DNA from: Rhodococcus sp. BP22
GTDB taxonomy: Bacteria > Actinomycetota > Actinomycetes > Mycobacteriales > Mycobacteriaceae
Reading direction: 5' to 3'
Length of the DNA stretch: 64,000 bases
NCBI RefSeq assembly: GCF_014281965.1
Contig: NZ_JACFTB010000003.1
Coordinates: forward strand, 62,001 to 126,000
Shown here: positions 1-9,891 of the stretch, one piece after another
Layout of the letters: every line of letters begins with the position of its first letter
Numbering within the stretch: position 1 is the stretch's first letter
The notes under the pieces: generated by a model
What the model was told of the DNA's origin: nothing
Seen by the model: only the letters and a program-made list of their open reading frames with translations
The model's database searches: none
Position numbers and translations under genes: made by a program

Positions 1-1
1 C

Positions 2-148
2 GACTACTGCGTGCGAGCTTCGGCTCTCGACGCGATCGCTCTCGGGCTGAAGGTACGTATTCTCACCGATCTGATCGCCGGCGTTGCTCCCGAGTCTTCG
101 GAGAAGGCGCTGACCGAGCTCGTCGCCGCGGGTGCAGTGCTGGTCTGA
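2..148 (+). CDS. pncA: Nicotinamidase/pyrazinamidase, C-terminal end (partial)
   Basis: Only the last 48 codons are present; the gene enters from the left edge. The visible part begins with DYCVRASALDA and continues with a hydrophobic strand ending near LTDLIAGV. This matches the C-terminal part of the isochorismatase-fold nicotinamidases, where the Cys of D-x-C-V is the nucleophile that deamidates nicotinamide to nicotinate in NAD salvage. The TGA at 146-148 lies four bases from the stop of the convergent gene. The family call is firm; PncA rather than another isochorismatase-fold hydrolase is likely from the spacing after the Cys. Confidence 0.8.
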   Translation, partial: DYCVRASALDAIALGLKVRILTDLIAGVAPESSEKALTELVAAGAVLV

Positions 149-152
149 CGAG

Positions 153-773
153 TCAGTCGTCGATGGTGGTGGTTATGTAGGTGACGCTCGGGGCCTGGGG
201 TGTGGAACCGAATCCGAATCGGACCGGTGGCGTGACGCGGGTCAGTGAGCCGAGGGTCTTTCCGTCCCACGACGCCTCGACTGCGGTGACGCGGTATTGG
301 GTGTGAGCTCCGTAGTACTCGCGACGCCCACCGCCGGCACTGCCGCGGGTCCGTACGCCGCGGAGCGCCACTCGGGCGATGGGGTCGGTCAGTGTGCAGA
401 ACCACGGGGCGGTCGAGATGGCTGTGGGGACGAGCTTCAGCAGCACGCCGAGCGGTGTGATTCGGCCGGTGTGGATTTGCAGGTCCAATCGACCTGCCTG
501 CACTTTCCTCGATCCGTCCGGTAGGCGCTCGAAGGTCACCGACGTGAGAACTGTCTCGTCGAATGTGTATGTCGCCGAAACGAATTCACGTACTGCGTCA
601 TCAGGGGCCAAGAGTAGGCGGTGGCCGTTCTCGAACTCGACCATGACGTCGGTGAAGGTACCGAGCGGAGACCGCGTCCAGTTGCCGACGACGATGCGTG
701 TGCCCGAGGATGTGCCCATCCCGTAGATCTCGCCGTGGAATCTCGATCGTGTCACCAGATCGACTTTAACCAC
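153..773 (-). CDS. Conserved hypothetical protein, 206 aa
   Basis: I do not recognise the family. The protein is soluble-looking, rich in beta-strand-type sequence, with no signal peptide or membrane segment. An in-frame ATG exists at 824, but starting there would overlap the divergent zwf gene by about 30 bases. The GTG at 771-773 (protein then begins VVKVDLVTRSRFHGE) is the more economical start and leaves a 20-base gap to zwf. Notable local features are MVEFENGHRLLLAPDDAVREF-like strands in the middle and a Gly/Arg-rich stretch (GSAGGGRREYYGAH) near residue 165. It is convergent with pncA. No function is proposed. Confidence 0.6.
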   Translation of the reverse strand: MVKVDLVTRSRFHGEIYGMGTSSGTRIVVGNWTRSPLGTFTDVMVEFENGHRLLLAPDDAVREFVSATYTFDETVLTSVTFERLPDGSRKVQAGRLDLQIHTGRITPLGVLLKLVPTAISTAPWFCTLTDPIARVALRGVRTRGSAGGGRREYYGAHTQYRVTAVEASWDGKTLGSLTRVTPPVRFGFGSTPQAPSVTYITTTIDD

Positions 774-793
774 ACCGCACGATCGGTGCGGGC

Positions 794-2203
794 ATGATGG
801 AACCCATGGCGTCTCTGCAACCAACGATATTCGTCCTGTTCGGTGCGACCGGTGACCTCGCGAAGCGCATGGTCCTGCCCTCGTTCTATCAACTCCATGT
901 CGAGGGACTGCTGCCGGAGAAGTGGCTGCTCATCGGCAACGGTCGTCACGACACCTCCGACGACGAGTTCCGCGACCACGTCCACGGTGCGTTGAAGGAT
1001 TACGGCTCCGAACTCGGCAACAAGGACTGGGACGAGTTCGCGAAACGGATCCGATTCGCAGGTAACGGATTCACCGTCGAAGACCCGGGTGCGCTACCGG
1101 AGGTGGTGGCGTCGGCCAAAGACGAGGTGGGCGAGGACGCGCAGTTGGTGCACTACATCGCACTGCCGCCGAACACGTTTCAGGACTACACCAAGGCCCT
1201 CGGTGCGCACGATCTCGCCGCCGGTGCACGGGTGGTGTACGAGAAGCCGTTCGGCACGTCGCAGCAGGCTTTCGAGGAGCTCGACAAGGTCGTGCACGAG
1301 GTTCTCGACGAGAAGCAGGTCTACCGAATCGACCATTTCCTCGGCAAGGAGGCGACCCAGAACCTGCATGTCCTGCGGTTCGCGAACGGAATGATCGACG
1401 GCATCTGGAACGCCGAACACGTGGCTCAGGTGCAGATCGATGTCCCCGAGACTCTGAACATCGACGATCGAGCCGAGTTCTACGACAGCACCGGGGCCGT
1501 GCTCGACATGTTGGTGACTCACCTCTTTCAGGTCGCTGCCGAGATCGCGATGGAGCCTCCTGCGTCGTTGGCCGCCGACGATCTGCAATCCGCCCGAGAA
1601 ACGGTCATCGGCTGCTTCCGGCCGATCGACACGGCCGAGGTCGTACTCGGTCAGTACGACGGATATCGCGACGTCGAGGGTGTCGCGGACGACTCGACCG
1701 TGGATACGTTCGTCGCCGCCAAGCTGTGGGTCGACACCGATCGCTGGCGCGGCGTGCCGTTCTTGCTTCGAACCGGAAAGATGTTGGGGGTCAGTGCTCA
1801 GCGCGTGTCGCTGGTGTTCCGGAAGCCGGAGAACAGCCCGCTGACCGATCTCCCGGACGACGGGGCGGTGCTGTCCTTCGACTTGTCCGGCAGCGGTTCG
1901 ATCGATATGGCGATGACGGTGAAGGAGCCGGGACCGGAATTCGATCTGTCCGTCGGGCATCTGTCTCTGCCGTTGCCGTCCGTTCCCAACGCCGACCCAC
2001 TGTCGCCGTACTCACGCCTGATTCTCGACGTGCTCAACGGTGATCGTTCGTTGTTCACCCGGCCCGACGGGCTCGCACACGTCTGGGAAGTGGCGGCACC
2101 GCTGTTGAACGATCCACCCGAGGTGAAGCCGTACGCGGAGGGGTCGATGGGTCCGGAGGGATCTGCGGACCTCGCGGCGCCGTGCGGGTGGTTGGTGCAC
2201 TGA
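794..2203 (+). CDS. zwf: Glucose-6-phosphate 1-dehydrogenase
   Basis: Oxidises glucose 6-phosphate to 6-phosphogluconolactone with NAD(P)+ in the cytosolic pentose phosphate pathway. The N-terminal nucleotide-binding motif GATGDLAKR is at residues 17-25, EKPFG at 150-154, and the substrate/catalytic signature RIDHFLGKE at 178-186. The length of 469 aa is near the family norm. Three possible ATG starts exist (794, 797, 806); starting at 806 (MASLQPTIFVLFG) would also fit the family. The gene stands apart from tkt/tal/pgl, so it may be a second, stand-alone zwf paralogue; Actinobacteria often carry more than one. The stop is 68 bases before the next start. Confidence 0.92.
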   Translation: MMEPMASLQPTIFVLFGATGDLAKRMVLPSFYQLHVEGLLPEKWLLIGNGRHDTSDDEFRDHVHGALKDYGSELGNKDWDEFAKRIRFAGNGFTVEDPGALPEVVASAKDEVGEDAQLVHYIALPPNTFQDYTKALGAHDLAAGARVVYEKPFGTSQQAFEELDKVVHEVLDEKQVYRIDHFLGKEATQNLHVLRFANGMIDGIWNAEHVAQVQIDVPETLNIDDRAEFYDSTGAVLDMLVTHLFQVAAEIAMEPPASLAADDLQSARETVIGCFRPIDTAEVVLGQYDGYRDVEGVADDSTVDTFVAAKLWVDTDRWRGVPFLLRTGKMLGVSAQRVSLVFRKPENSPLTDLPDDGAVLSFDLSGSGSIDMAMTVKEPGPEFDLSVGHLSLPLPSVPNADPLSPYSRLILDVLNGDRSLFTRPDGLAHVWEVAAPLLNDPPEVKPYAEGSMGPEGSADLAAPCGWLVH

Positions 2204-2270
2204 CTCAGTGGTCGGCCGTGCCGGGTTCGACGGGGCGATGAGTTTTGCGCTTCGTCGAGGTCTCAGGCCC

Positions 2271-2555
2271 ATGATCATTGTTGCTGGTTATCTGACTGTG
2301 GACCCGAACGAGCGAGACTCGTATCTGCAAAGTTGTGTCGAGGTGGTTCGGCTCGCGCGAGAGTCCGAAGGATGCGAGGACTTCGCGATCGCTGCGGACC
2401 TGTTCGACGCGCGACGGATCAACGTGTACGAGCGTTGGGCCGACGAAGCGCAGCTGCACGCCTTTCGTGAATCCGGTCCCGATTCCGAACAGCAGGCCGC
2501 GATCCTCGACGCCGACGTCCGCGAATTCGACGCGTCCGAGCGGCCTCAGCGGTAG
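2271..2555 (+). CDS. Antibiotic biosynthesis monooxygenase (ABM) domain protein, 94 aa
   Basis: A short protein beginning MIIVAGYLTVDPNERDSYL, with the ABM ferredoxin-like fold pattern: beta strand, helix with an EGCEDFAIAADLFD turn, then YERWADEAQLHAF. This is typical of small quinol/antibiotic monooxygenase-like dimers such as YgiN. An upstream in-frame GTG at 2208 would add 21 residues of poor composition, so the ATG at 2271 is chosen; it also fits the usual family length of about 95 residues. It follows zwf in the same direction and may be co-transcribed. Substrate unknown. Confidence 0.75.
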   Translation: MIIVAGYLTVDPNERDSYLQSCVEVVRLARESEGCEDFAIAADLFDARRINVYERWADEAQLHAFRESGPDSEQQAAILDADVREFDASERPQR

Positions 2556-2770
2556 ATCCGGCGTGTCGCTTCGGTAAGGCGGGTGGCAAAACTGTGCTTC
2601 AGATATGAAGTCCCGCATAGTCGGTCGGCGTTGCGCACCGAATTCGGGTGTATCCGGCGTAGCGTGCACGGTGCAACGCCAGTGCAGTGACTGGCATGTC
2701 ATAGGTGAGGATTCCGAATGGCACAGCGAGCATCTCGTGGCGACATGGACCGGCGAATCGATAGCACGTC

Positions 2771-3829
2771 GTGACGGTGCGTAGTGGCGACGGGAAGACT
2801 GTCACCGCTGTTCGAGGCGCCGTCTCGACTCTCAACCCGGGTTACTTCGCGCTGGTCATGGCCACCGGGATCATCTCCGTCGCGATGAAGAACAACGACC
2901 AGCCGTTCATCTCTGCTGCACTGTTCGTGATCGGAGTTTTCGCCTGGGTCGTCCTGGTGGTGCTGACTTGCTGGCGGTTGCTGCGCTTCGGGTCACTGCT
3001 GCGCGCGGACTTCACCGACCCGCGACGCGGATTCGGATTCTTCACCTTCGTCGCCGCCACCGACGTCCTGGGCACCCGCTTCGCGGCCGGGGGAGCGCAC
3101 ACCGTGGCGCTGGGGTTCCTGGCACTCGGGGCGCTGAGTTGGTTCGTGCTCGGTTACGTGGTGCCCTCGACGGCGATACTGAATCCGTCGATTCGCCCAG
3201 CACTCACGGGCGCGAACGGTACCTGGTTCATCTGGGTGGTTGCCTGTCAATCCGTTGCCGTACTCGCTGCTGCCCTCGAACCTGTGGTCACAACCGGTAG
3301 GAACGAACTCGCACTGGTGGCCGTGTTCTCCTGGTCTGTCGGCGCCTTTCTCTATGCGGGCGTCGCGATTCTGGTCGCGGCGAGGCTGTTGCTGTATCCG
3401 CTGAACCCGGTCGACCTCACTCCGGTCTACTGGGTTGCGATGGGCGCGACCGCGATTACCGTCCTCGCAGGTGCCCGCATCGTGCAAATGGCCGATGCTC
3501 CGATGGTCGACGCCACCCGCGGCCTCATCAGTGGCACTGCGGTGATGTTCTGGGCCTTCGGTACTTGGCTCATTCCTGTACTGTTCGCCGCGGCGTGGTG
3601 GCGGCACGTCAGCAATCGAGTTCCGTTGGTCTACGACGCGACTCTGTGGAGCATCATCTTCCCGCTCGGGATGTACGGCGTCGCCTCGCACTACCTGGGT
3701 CAGGCGGATGACTTACCCATGATGGAAGTTGTCGGCGACGTGGTGTCCTGGGTTGCGTTGGGTGCGTGGTCGATCGTTTTCGTGGCGATGATCTGGCATC
3801 TCGTCGACCGATTGGTGGTTCACCCCTGA
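2771..3829 (+). CDS. TDT family (TehA/Mae1/SLAC1-type) membrane transporter
   Basis: A 352-aa polytopic membrane protein with about ten hydrophobic segments. The first carries LNPGYFALVMATGIISVA, which closely resembles the family signature P-x-W/Y-F-x-x-V-M-G/A-T-G-I. TDT proteins move tellurite, C4-dicarboxylates or sulfite, and the plant SLAC1/SLAH members conduct nitrate and chloride. The GTG at 2771 is the best start. It lies 49 bases upstream of narG in the same orientation, where a NarK antiporter is often found, so a role in nitrate/nitrite movement is a reasonable inference from position only. The 215-base gap upstream contains an imperfect inverted repeat (2627-2640 with 2669-2680) that could be regulatory. 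Confidence 0.8.
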   Translation: MTVRSGDGKTVTAVRGAVSTLNPGYFALVMATGIISVAMKNNDQPFISAALFVIGVFAWVVLVVLTCWRLLRFGSLLRADFTDPRRGFGFFTFVAATDVLGTRFAAGGAHTVALGFLALGALSWFVLGYVVPSTAILNPSIRPALTGANGTWFIWVVACQSVAVLAAALEPVVTTGRNELALVAVFSWSVGAFLYAGVAILVAARLLLYPLNPVDLTPVYWVAMGATAITVLAGARIVQMADAPMVDATRGLISGTAVMFWAFGTWLIPVLFAAAWWRHVSNRVPLVYDATLWSIIFPLGMYGVASHYLGQADDLPMMEVVGDVVSWVALGAWSIVFVAMIWHLVDRLVVHP

Positions 3830-3878
3830 CGATTTCGGCTCTACTTGCGTCGCTACTCCAATTCTCGGGAGGACTTTT

Positions 3879-6800
3879 ATGAGCGCCACCATGAACAGTG
3901 GATTGACAGATGCTTTGATCAAGACTCGTCGCTTCTTTCGGAGCAACCAGCCTGTGTCTGCCGATGGGCGGACGCTGCTCGCGATCGGCGGGCGTTCGGG
4001 CGATTCTTTCTACCGGGATCGTTGGAGTCACGACAAAGTGGTCCGGTCGACCCACGGGGTGAATTGCACCGGATCGTGCTCCTGGAACGTCTACGTCAAA
4101 GACGGCATCATCACGTGGGAGACCCAGGCCGTCGACTATCCGACTGCCGGGCCGGACAAGCCCGAGTACGAGCCGCGCGGGTGTCCTCGCGGTGCATCCT
4201 TCTCCTGGTACACCTACTCGCCGACGCGAACCCGGTATCCCTACATTCGTGGGGTACTGCTCGAGATGTACCGGGAAGCGAAGTCCCGGTTGGAGGATCC
4301 AGTACTTGCCTGGGCCGACGTGACCGAGGATCCTGAGCGCGCCGCGCGCTACAAGCGCGCGCGAGGCAAGGGCGGCTTGGTGCGTGCCACGTGGGACGAG
4401 GCCATCGAGATAGTGGCGGCAGCGCACGTGCACACGATCCGGAAATGGGGTCCCGACCGTGTCGCCGGGTTTTCTCCCATTCCCGCGATGTCGATGGTCT
4501 CGCACGCTTCCGGTGCCCGCTTCGTGAACCTCATCGGGGGATCGATGCTGAGCTTCTACGACTGGTACGCGGACATGCCGGTCGCTTCCCCGCAGATGTT
4601 CGGGGATCAAACGGACGTCCCCGAATCCGGGGACTGGTGGGATTCGAGCTACCTGATCATCTGGGGTACCAATGTGCCGGTCACTCGGACACCGGACGCG
4701 CACTGGATGATCGAAGCCCGCTACCGCGGACAGAAAGTCATCGTCGTCTCACCGGACTTCGCCGACAGCACCAAGTTCGCCGACGAGTGGCTCCCTGCCG
4801 AGCCTGGTACCGATGGCGCTCTGGCGATGGCCATGGGTCACGTGATCCTCAAAGAGTTCCACGTCGACCGGCAGACTCCCTACTTCACCGGTTACGTCAA
4901 GAAATTCACGGATCTGCCGTTTCTCGTCACTCTCGACGAAACACACGATCCGGACGGCGAGGTCACATATACCGCCGGAAAGTTCTTGACCGCATCGGAC
5001 CTCACCGACGAGATAGCGAGTGAGCAGGAGAACTCCGAGTTCAAGACGGTCATGGTCGACGCCAGAACCAACCAACTCGTCGTGCCCCCTGGCACGCTGG
5101 GCCATCGCTACGGTGAAACCGGTGAGGGCAAGTGGAACCTCGATCTCGGCGACATCGATCCGACACTGTCTCTGATCGACAGTGCGGATCAGTACGTCCC
5201 GATCGATATGCCGCGCTTCGATGCCGGCCAGGGCAATGTCGGCGTGATTCGACGCGGCGTACCAGTACGACGCGTCGCAGGGAGACTCGTCACCACGGTC
5301 TTCGACCTGATGCTCGCCCAGTACGGCGTCGGTAGACCCGGGCTACCCGGGAGCTGGCCCAGCGGTTACGACGACGCAGAATCCCCCTACACGCCCGCGT
5401 GGCAAGCCGCGATCACCGGAGTCTCGGCGGACGCTGCCGAACGTATCGGCCGTGAGTTCGCCCAGAACGCCGAGGACTCCAAGGGCCGGTCGATGATTCT
5501 GATGGGTGCGGGCACCAATCATTGGTTCCATTCCGACACCATCTATCGGACCTTTCTGACGATGACGACGATCACGGGATGCCAGGGCGTGAACGGTGGC
5601 GGTTGGGCGCATTACGTCGGCCAGGAAAAGGTCCGTCCGCTGACCGGGTACAACCAGTTGGCCAATGCCCTGGACTGGGTACGGCCGCCTCGAAACATGG
5701 TGCAGACCGCCTACTGGTACCTGCATACCGACCAGTTCCGCTACGACCAATTCGGTGCCGACACGCTGACAGCGCAGACCGGCAAAGGCCAACTGGCGGG
5801 CAAGACGACTGCCGACGTGATCGCACAGTCCGCGCGTCTGGGCTGGATGCCGTCCTATCCCACGTTCGATCGAAATCCTTTGGTGATCGGTGCTCAGGCC
5901 AAGCAGAAGGGGCAGTCGGCCAAGGACTATGTCGTCGAGGAGCTCAAGGCCGGGCGGCTGAATTTCGCGGCCGAGGATCCTGATGCACCGGAGAACTTTC
6001 CGCGGGTTCTATCGTTGTGGCGGTCGAATCTGTTCGGATCCTCGGCGAAGGGAAACGAGTACTTTCTCAATCACCTCCTCGGCACGTCACACACCGTCAG
6101 CGCCCAGGAGACTGCGCAGCGCTTCCGACCGCAGGACGTTCGCTGGCATGACGAGGCTCCCATCGGCAAGCTCGACCTTCTGACGACCCTCGATTTCCGG
6201 ATGACGAGTTCGACGCTTTTGTCGGACATCGTGCTGCCGGCTGCGACCTGGTACGAAAAACACGACCTGTCGACGACGGATATGCATCCGTTCGTCAACT
6301 CGTTCAATCCCGCGATCTCCCCGCCGTGGCAGTCGCGTACCGATTGGGATGCGTGGCAACAGATTTCCCAGGTATTCAGCAAGCTCGCGGTGCGTCACCT
6401 CGGTACGCAGACCGATGTGGTTGCCGCACCTCTGACCCACGACACCCCGGATGCGATGGCAGTACCGCATGGGAAGGTCCGGGACTGGAAGTACGGAGAA
6501 TGCGAACCGGAGCCCGGTGTCACGATGCCGAAAATTATCGAAGTCGAGCGGGACTACACGGCGATCGGTGACAAGATGCGCGCCGTCGGGCCGTTGCTGG
6601 ACACCTTGGGTGCGACCACCAAGGGAGTCACTTTCGATCTGAGCCGAGAGATCGCTGATCTCAAAGAGAAGAACGGTGTCGTGCGCGGTGGTCCGGCCGA
6701 TGGCCGTCCCGACATTCTTCGTGACATCCAGGCCTGCGAGATGATCCTGGCCCTGTCCGGCACCACCAATGGAAGGCTCGCCACTCAGGGCTTCAAGACA

Positions 6801-7583
6801 CTCGAAAAGCGCACCGGCAGAATGCTGCACGACCTGGCCTCCGAAAACGAGGGCAAGCGCATCACGTTCTCCGATACCCAGCACGGCCCGGTTCCGGTGA
6901 TCACCTCACCCGAATGGTCCGGATCCGAGACCGGTGGCCGTAGATACTCGCCGTTCACGATCAATGTCGAACGGGAAAAGCCGTGGCACACGCTGACCGG
7001 TCGTCAGCACTTCTACCTCGATCACGACTGGATGACCGAGCTGGGAGAAGGGCTGCCCACCTTCCGGCCACCGCTGAACATGACCGCACTCTTCGACGAG
7101 CCCGAGATCGGAGCGACGCCCGACCACGGGGTCTCGGTCCGATACTTGACGCCGCACAACAAGTGGTCGATTCATTCCGAGTATCAAGACAATTTGCTCA
7201 TGCTCTCGCTGTTTCGCGGCGGGCCAGGAATCTGGATGAGCCCGCAAGATGCGGAGAAGATCGGTGTGCGAGACAACGAGTGGATCGAAGCCGTCAACCG
7301 CAACGGTGTGGTCGACGCGCGTGCCATCATCTCGCATCGGATGCCCGAAGGCACTGTCTTCATGTATCACTCGCAGGACCGCCTCATCGACACACCGATT
7401 TCCGAGACGACCGGCCAGCGTGGCGGTAATCACAATTCGCTCACCAGGCTCATGATCAAACCCACGCACATGATCGGCGGATACGCCCAACAGACGTACG
7501 CCTTCAACTACATGGGACCTACCGGCAATCAACGCGACGAAGTCACCGTGATCCGCCGTCGTAATCAGGAGGTGGAGTACTGA
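3879..7583 (+). CDS. narG: Respiratory nitrate reductase, alpha subunit
   Basis: The catalytic molybdopterin subunit of the membrane-bound cytoplasm-facing nitrate reductase, reducing nitrate to nitrite with electrons from NarH. At 1234 aa it is full length. The FS0 iron-sulfur ligands are visible as H59-x3-C63-x3-C67 and C102, and the Mo-ligand Asp lies in SFYDWYADMP (D228). Near the N-terminus TRRFFRS is a vestigial twin-arginine-like sequence, as known for NarG. A good ribosome site (GGGAGGA, about 3867-3873) precedes the ATG. The narH start codon overlaps its stop (TGATG), so the operon is translationally coupled. Confidence 0.98.
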   Translation: MSATMNSGLTDALIKTRRFFRSNQPVSADGRTLLAIGGRSGDSFYRDRWSHDKVVRSTHGVNCTGSCSWNVYVKDGIITWETQAVDYPTAGPDKPEYEPRGCPRGASFSWYTYSPTRTRYPYIRGVLLEMYREAKSRLEDPVLAWADVTEDPERAARYKRARGKGGLVRATWDEAIEIVAAAHVHTIRKWGPDRVAGFSPIPAMSMVSHASGARFVNLIGGSMLSFYDWYADMPVASPQMFGDQTDVPESGDWWDSSYLIIWGTNVPVTRTPDAHWMIEARYRGQKVIVVSPDFADSTKFADEWLPAEPGTDGALAMAMGHVILKEFHVDRQTPYFTGYVKKFTDLPFLVTLDETHDPDGEVTYTAGKFLTASDLTDEIASEQENSEFKTVMVDARTNQLVVPPGTLGHRYGETGEGKWNLDLGDIDPTLSLIDSADQYVPIDMPRFDAGQGNVGVIRRGVPVRRVAGRLVTTVFDLMLAQYGVGRPGLPGSWPSGYDDAESPYTPAWQAAITGVSADAAERIGREFAQNAEDSKGRSMILMGAGTNHWFHSDTIYRTFLTMTTITGCQGVNGGGWAHYVGQEKVRPLTGYNQLANALDWVRPPRNMVQTAYWYLHTDQFRYDQFGADTLTAQTGKGQLAGKTTADVIAQSARLGWMPSYPTFDRNPLVIGAQAKQKGQSAKDYVVEELKAGRLNFAAEDPDAPENFPRVLSLWRSNLFGSSAKGNEYFLNHLLGTSHTVSAQETAQRFRPQDVRWHDEAPIGKLDLLTTLDFRMTSSTLLSDIVLPAATWYEKHDLSTTDMHPFVNSFNPAISPPWQSRTDWDAWQQISQVFSKLAVRHLGTQTDVVAAPLTHDTPDAMAVPHGKVRDWKYGECEPEPGVTMPKIIEVERDYTAIGDKMRAVGPLLDTLGATTKGVTFDLSREIADLKEKNGVVRGGPADGRPDILRDIQACEMILALSGTTNGRLATQGFKTLEKRTGRMLHDLASENEGKRITFSDTQHGPVPVITSPEWSGSETGGRRYSPFTINVEREKPWHTLTGRQHFYLDHDWMTELGEGLPTFRPPLNMTALFDEPEIGATPDHGVSVRYLTPHNKWSIHSEYQDNLLMLSLFRGGPGIWMSPQDAEKIGVRDNEWIEAVNRNGVVDARAIISHRMPEGTVFMYHSQDRLIDTPISETTGQRGGNHNSLTRLMIKPTHMIGGYAQQTYAFNYMGPTGNQRDEVTVIRRRNQEVEY

Positions 7584-9238
7584 TGCGAGTAATGGCTCAG
7601 ATGGCGATGGTAATGAATTTGGACAAGTGCATCGGGTGCCACACGTGCTCGGTCACGTGCAAGCAGGTGTGGACCAATCGCTCCGGCGCCGAACACGTCT
7701 GGTTCAACAATGTGGAGACGCGGCCCGGCCAAGGTTATCCGCGAACCTACGAAGATCAGGAGAAGTGGAAAGGTGGCTGGACACTCGACAAGCGCGGCCG
7801 GCTGAAGCTCAAGGCAGGCGGTCGACTGAAGAACCTGGCCACCATTTTCGCCAACCCCAACCTGCCCGGCATCAACGACTATTACGAGCCGTGGACCTAC
7901 GACTACGAGAACCTCACCACCGCCCCGGCTCAGGATCATATGCCGGTAGCACGGCCCAAATCCTTGCTGACCGGTGAGAATACGAAAGTCACCTGGTCCT
8001 CGAACTGGGACGACGACCTTGCCGGGTCGGTCGAGCACGGGCACAACGATCCGATACTCCAGCAGATCGGCAACAAGATCAAATTCGAATACGAGCAGGC
8101 ATTCATGTTCTACCTGCCACGTATTTGTGAACACTGCCTGAACCCGTCCTGTGTGGCGTCGTGTCCCACCGGGGCGATATACAAGCGAGTAGAGGACGGC
8201 ATCGTCCTCGTCGATCAGGATCGCTGCCGTGGCTGGCGGCAATGCGTCAGCGGCTGCCCGTACAAGAAGATGTACTTCAACCACAAGACCGGCAAAGTCG
8301 AGAAATGTACTTTCTGCTACCCGCGTATCGAGATCGGCCAGCCCACAATCTGTTCCGAAACTTGCGTGGGACGGCTGCGGTACCTCGGACTGATGTTGTA
8401 CGACGCAGACCGGGTGCTCGACGCGGCCTCGGTGACCGACGAACACGACCTGCTGCAAGCTCAACGCGACGTCTTTCTCGACCCGAACGATCCGGAAGTT
8501 GTTCGACAGGCGCAGCGTGCCGACATCCCCGACGACTGGATCGAAAGTGCACAACGCTCACCTATCTGGGCGTTGATCAACGAATACAAGGTCGCGCTTC
8601 CGTTGCATCCGGAATTCCGGACGATGCCGATGGTCTGGTACATACCGCCGCTGTCTCCGGTTGTGGACGCAGTCCGCGAAACCGGTGAGGACGCCGAACG
8701 CAAGGGAAACCTGTTCGCTGCCATCGACTCGCTGCGGATCCCCATCGAGTATCTCGCCGGGTTGTTCACGGCAGGGGATACCGCTCCGGTGGACAAGGTG
8801 CTTCGCAAGCTTGCCGCGATGCGTTCGTTCATGCGCGATATCAATATGGGTTGGGAGGTAGATGAATCCATCCCGGAGTCCGTCGGGATGACCGGGCAGG
8901 AAATGATGGACATGTACCGTCTGCTCGCCATCGCAAAGTACGACGAGCGCTACGTCGTACCGGCGGCCCACTACGAAGACGCCCACAAGCTCGAAAACAT
9001 CGCCACCGAGTGTTCCCTCGACGTCGAGGGTGGGCCCGGGATGGGCGGGATGGACGGCTCGTTCGGTGGCGACCCCGGTATGGGTGCCGATCCCGGTGTC
9101 GGTACACCGGCCGGGCCGGGACGCCCGGCGGGTGTGCGGATCAACCTGATGGACTGGAATGGGCAGGGCACCCCCGATGGGCTTTTCCCCGAGGCTGCCG
9201 GACCGTCCGAGTCTGCGGAGACGGAGCACCGGTCATGA
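7583..9238 (+). CDS. narH: Respiratory nitrate reductase, beta subunit
   Basis: The iron-sulfur electron-transfer subunit that links NarI haem to NarG. Four cysteine groups are visible: CIGCHTCSVTC, CEHCLNPSCVASC, CRGWRQCVSGC (with the Trp that replaces a Cys and makes the 3Fe-4S centre) and CTFCYPRIEIGQPTICSETC. The first and last supply the remaining ligands. The 551-aa protein is longer than the 512-aa E. coli subunit, mainly because of a Gly/Met/Pro-rich C-terminal tail starting near base 9028. It overlaps narG by one base and narJ by four bases. Confidence 0.97.
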   Translation: MRVMAQMAMVMNLDKCIGCHTCSVTCKQVWTNRSGAEHVWFNNVETRPGQGYPRTYEDQEKWKGGWTLDKRGRLKLKAGGRLKNLATIFANPNLPGINDYYEPWTYDYENLTTAPAQDHMPVARPKSLLTGENTKVTWSSNWDDDLAGSVEHGHNDPILQQIGNKIKFEYEQAFMFYLPRICEHCLNPSCVASCPTGAIYKRVEDGIVLVDQDRCRGWRQCVSGCPYKKMYFNHKTGKVEKCTFCYPRIEIGQPTICSETCVGRLRYLGLMLYDADRVLDAASVTDEHDLLQAQRDVFLDPNDPEVVRQAQRADIPDDWIESAQRSPIWALINEYKVALPLHPEFRTMPMVWYIPPLSPVVDAVRETGEDAERKGNLFAAIDSLRIPIEYLAGLFTAGDTAPVDKVLRKLAAMRSFMRDINMGWEVDESIPESVGMTGQEMMDMYRLLAIAKYDERYVVPAAHYEDAHKLENIATECSLDVEGGPGMGGMDGSFGGDPGMGADPGVGTPAGPGRPAGVRINLMDWNGQGTPDGLFPEAAGPSESAETEHRS

Positions 9239-9891
9239 CCCCACGCGTGCCCAAACTCAGATACTCGACCGACGAACTCACCCGCACGTGGCAGTCCGCC
9301 TCGATGCTGATGGACTACCCGGACGCGCACCTGATGTCTCATCTCGACCTTCTCGGCCGAGTCGCTGCCACCCTGCCAGCGAAACTCGGTACGGGACTGC
9401 AGGAAACGATCGATCACTTACGCACTCGGCCGCTACCGGAGTCCGAGACCGACTACGTCGACACCTTCGACACTCGCAGGCGCGGTTGCCTGTTCTTGAC
9501 CTACTTTTCGAACGGAGAGACTCGAAAACGGGGGCTCGCGCTGCTGCGTATCAAGCAGGTCTACACCAAGGCGGGGCTGATGCTTGCCGAGGATCAACTA
9601 CCCGATCATCTCTGTGTCGTATTGGAATTTGCCGCTACGACCGATCAGCGCGCCGGCCTGAAGATGATATTGGACAACCGAGCCGGCCTCGAGTTGCTCC
9701 GCCTGCATCTACGCGACATCGAATCGCCGTGGAGCGGGGCGATGGAGGCAGTGTGCGCCACCTTGCCCCCGCTCAAAGGCAAGGATCACGAAGCTGTCGA
9801 ACGATTGATCGCCGAGGGGCCGGAAGACGAGCAGGTGGGTCTCGATCCCTATGGTTCGCCCGATTTGTTACCGATGCCTGGAGGTGCATGA
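9235..9891 (+). CDS. narJ: Nitrate reductase assembly chaperone NarJ
   Basis: A 218-aa chaperone needed to insert the molybdenum cofactor and iron-sulfur centre into NarG before membrane attachment; it is not part of the final complex. The sequence has the TorD/NarJ helical pattern, including the YVDTFDTRRRGCLFLTYF region (residues about 76-93) and LPDHLCVVLEFA (about 123-134), both typical of NarJ. The ATG at 9235 overlaps the narH stop as ATGA, so this start is preferred over upstream alternatives. The stop overlaps the narI start region. Confidence 0.95.
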   Translation: MTPRVPKLRYSTDELTRTWQSASMLMDYPDAHLMSHLDLLGRVAATLPAKLGTGLQETIDHLRTRPLPESETDYVDTFDTRRRGCLFLTYFSNGETRKRGLALLRIKQVYTKAGLMLAEDQLPDHLCVVLEFAATTDQRAGLKMILDNRAGLELLRLHLRDIESPWSGAMEAVCATLPPLKGKDHEAVERLIAEGPEDEQVGLDPYGSPDLLPMPGGA

